Assembly (NCBI GenBank): GCA_938016625.1
Contig: CALILB010000283.1
Span: 1 to 9,606 of the forward strand
Length of the DNA: 9,606 nucleotides
Direction of reading: 5' to 3'
From: an uncultured bacterium
GTDB lineage: Bacteria > Acidobacteriota > Thermoanaerobaculia > Multivoradales > JAHEKO01
Below the pieces are notes generated by a model. The model had not been told where the DNA came from. It worked only from the letters and a program-made list of their open reading frames with translations, and searched no databases. Every line of letters begins with the position of its first letter. Positions within the stretch are counted from its first letter, which is position 1. Both the position numbers and the translations under genes were made by a program. Below are positions 8,224 to 9,606 of the stretch, piece by piece.

Positions 8224-9606
8224 TCACTCCTGGAAGAAGCCCTGTTCGCGATAGTCCTTCAGCTTGCGCTGAAGCGTGCGCAATCCAATCCCCAGAACCT
8301 TGGCGGCGTCGGCGCGGCGACCACCCGTCAGCTGGAGAGTCTCCAGAATAGCCTGCCGCTCGATCTCCGCCATATCCCGGGGAGATCCGCTCAGATTCTG
8401 GATCGGCCCACCCGAGCGTGGAACCTCGACGCCCGCTCGGAAGTCGGCCGGTAGATCTCGGCGGTCGATCTCTTCACCCTGGTGAAAGATCACCGTCGAC
8501 TCGATGAAGTTCCTGAACTCCCGCACGTTGCCCGGCCACGAGTTCTGTGAGAGCAGCTCGAGAGCGGCCGGTGTGAGCCGTTTGACGGGCTGCCCGTGCT
8601 CCTCGCAGAACTGTCTCAAGAAGTGTTCGGCCAACAGCGGTATGTCTTCTTTGCGTTCCCGCAACGGCGGCACCCGTAGGGTGACGACTTTGAGTCGATA
8701 GTACAGATCCTCGCGGAACCGCTCGTCGGTGACTTCCTTTTCGAGGTCCTTGTTGGTGGCGGCGATCAGCCGAAAATCCACCTCGATGAGCTCGCTTCCG
8801 CCTACCCGCATGACCATCCGGTCTTCGAGGACGCGCAGCAGCTTTACCTGCAGCTCGGGGTAGAGCTCGCTGATCTCGTCCAGAAACAGCGTTCCTTTGT
8901 GGGCCACCTCGAACTTGCCGATCTTGCGCGCAACGGCGCCGGTAAAGGCACCCCGTTCGTGGCCAAAGAGCTCGCTCTCGAGGATGTCCGAGGGGATGGC
9001 GCCACAGTTGATGGCCAGAAACCTCTCCTCGGCCCGGGGGCTGGCGCCGTGGATGGCGCGGGCGACCAGCTCCTTGCCGGTACCGCTTTCGCCGACGATG
9101 AGCACGGTCGAGCGGGTGGGGGCGACCAGCCGCATCTGCTCGAAGAGCCGCTCCATCTGTGGGGATTTGGCAATGATGTTCTCGAATCCGTACTGCTTGT
9201 CGAGCATCTGCCTCAGGTTCGTGACCTCTTCTTTGAGCTGCCGGTTCTCGAGCAGGTTCATGACCCGCTTGCGGAGCTCGTAGAGATCGACCGGCTTCGT
9301 CAGGTAGTCGTCCGCCCCGACTCTCATCGCCTGCACCGCCGACTCGATAGAGCCATAACCGGTGACCAGTATGACCGCCAGGTCCTTCTCCTGCTCCCTG
9401 ACCTCGCTCAAGAACTCGAGACCGTCCATCCCCGGCATCCGCAGGTCGCAGATCACCAGCCCGGCCTCGTCTCTCTCGTCCAGAAACTCGAGGGCCTTGC
9501 GGGCGTCGTCGAAGGTCTCGACCTCGAGACCGGCCTTCTCCAGCGCGATGGCCATCGACTCGCGCGAGCCGGTCTCGTCGTCGATGACGAGGATCAATGG
9601 GAGAAC
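8224..9606 (-). CDS. NtrC-family sigma-54-dependent response regulator (REC-AAA+-Fis HTH)
   Basis: This transcription activator is switched on by phosphorylation from a histidine kinase and uses ATP to open sigma-54 promoters. Numbered from the TTG at 9597: receiver domain 1-115 with acidic pair Asp6-Asp7, phosphoacceptor Asp51 (ICDLRMPGMDG), Thr79 and Lys101; coiled linker 116-140; AAA+ domain with Walker A GESGTGKE (169-176), sigma-54 contact loop GAFTGA (216-221), Walker B GTLFLDEI (235-242), sensor/arginine-finger region RFREDLYYRL (293-302) and NSWPGNVREF (352-361); Fis-type helix-turn-helix about 425-450 (AAKVLGIGLRTLQRKL). All functional residues are present. The frame stays open through the last nine bases (codons for Val-Leu-Pro) with no Shine-Dalgarno sequence for the TTG, so the true start is probably just past the edge. 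Its kinase and targets are not in the window. It resembles AtoC/ZraR/HydG-type regulators but cannot be assigned to one. Confidence 0.95.
   Translation of the reverse strand, partial: VLPLILVIDDETGSRESMAIALEKAGLEVETFDDARKALEFLDERDEAGLVICDLRMPGMDGLEFLSEVREQEKDLAVILVTGYGSIESAVQAMRVGADDYLTKPVDLYELRKRVMNLLENRQLKEEVTNLRQMLDKQYGFENIIAKSPQMERLFEQMRLVAPTRSTVLIVGESGTGKELVARAIHGASPRAEERFLAINCGAIPSDILESELFGHERGAFTGAVARKIGKFEVAHKGTLFLDEISELYPELQVKLLRVLEDRMVMRVGGSELIEVDFRLIAATNKDLEKEVTDERFREDLYYRLKVVTLRVPPLRERKEDIPLLAEHFLRQFCEEHGQPVKRLTPAALELLSQNSWPGNVREFRNFIESTVIFHQGEEIDRRDLPADFRAGVEVPRSGGPIQNLSGSPRDMAEIERQAILETLQLTGGRRADAAKVLGIGLRTLQRKLKDYREQGFFQE
8227..8231 (-). promoter_or_regulatory. Ribosome binding site AGGAG for the 71-residue gene
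   Basis: On the minus strand AGGAG is followed by the regulator stop TGA, six bases and then ATG. It therefore lies inside the end of the upstream gene, fixing the start of the small gene and linking its translation to that of the regulator. Confidence 0.6.

Overview
The window is GC-rich bacterial chromosome, almost entirely coding, with a housekeeping gene cluster on the plus strand and a short convergent unit on the minus strand. Gene order and protein styles (tilS-hpt-ftsH-folP-cdaA-cdaR-glmM-pdxJ beside an NtrC-type sigma-54 regulator) resemble Acidobacteriota or the old Deltaproteobacteria. I lean to an acidobacterium of the Thermoanaerobaculia/Holophagae kind, but this is inference from content, not a phylogenetic result. 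No rRNA, tRNA, insertion sequence, CRISPR array or phage gene is visible, and no stretch over about 70 bases lacks a gene.

Plus strand, left to right: the 3' two-thirds of tilS (tRNA-Ile lysidine synthetase); an HPRT-fold phosphoribosyltransferase-like gene; ftsH (membrane AAA+ zinc protease); folP (dihydropteroate synthase); cdaA (membrane diadenylate cyclase); cdaR (YbbR-domain regulator of CdaA); glmM (phosphoglucosamine mutase); pdxJ (pyridoxine 5'-phosphate synthase). tilS/hpt overlap by 4 nt (ATGA), folP/cdaA by 4 nt (GTGA), cdaA/cdaR by 4 nt (ATGA) and cdaR/glmM by 1 nt (TGATG). pdxJ follows glmM after 2 nt. The only breathing spaces are 66 nt before ftsH and 36 nt before folP, so the run looks like one or two translationally coupled operons. 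CdaA, CdaR and GlmM form the known module linking c-di-AMP synthesis to amino-sugar supply for the cell wall.

Minus strand, right to left: a response regulator (REC, sigma-54 AAA+, Fis-type HTH) whose 5' end probably lies past the window edge, then a coupled 71-residue protein of unknown function that starts 6 nt after the regulator stop. This unit converges on pdxJ, and the 24-nt junction is mostly filled by a perfect 8-bp GC-rich hairpin.

The most unusual item is the gene between tilS and ftsH. It keeps the HPRT fold, length and syntenic place, but by my alignment nearly every residue needed for purine phosphoribosyl transfer has been replaced (PPi-loop Lys, PRPP-motif Glu and catalytic Asp, base-binding Lys, the late metal-site Asp, and Arg). 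The reading frame is intact, so it looks like a maintained pseudoenzyme or a reassigned enzyme rather than a decaying gene. Lesser points are a glycine-rich insertion in the substrate loop of FolP, altered phosphate-loop motifs in PdxJ, and the unassigned small protein tied to the sigma-54 regulator.
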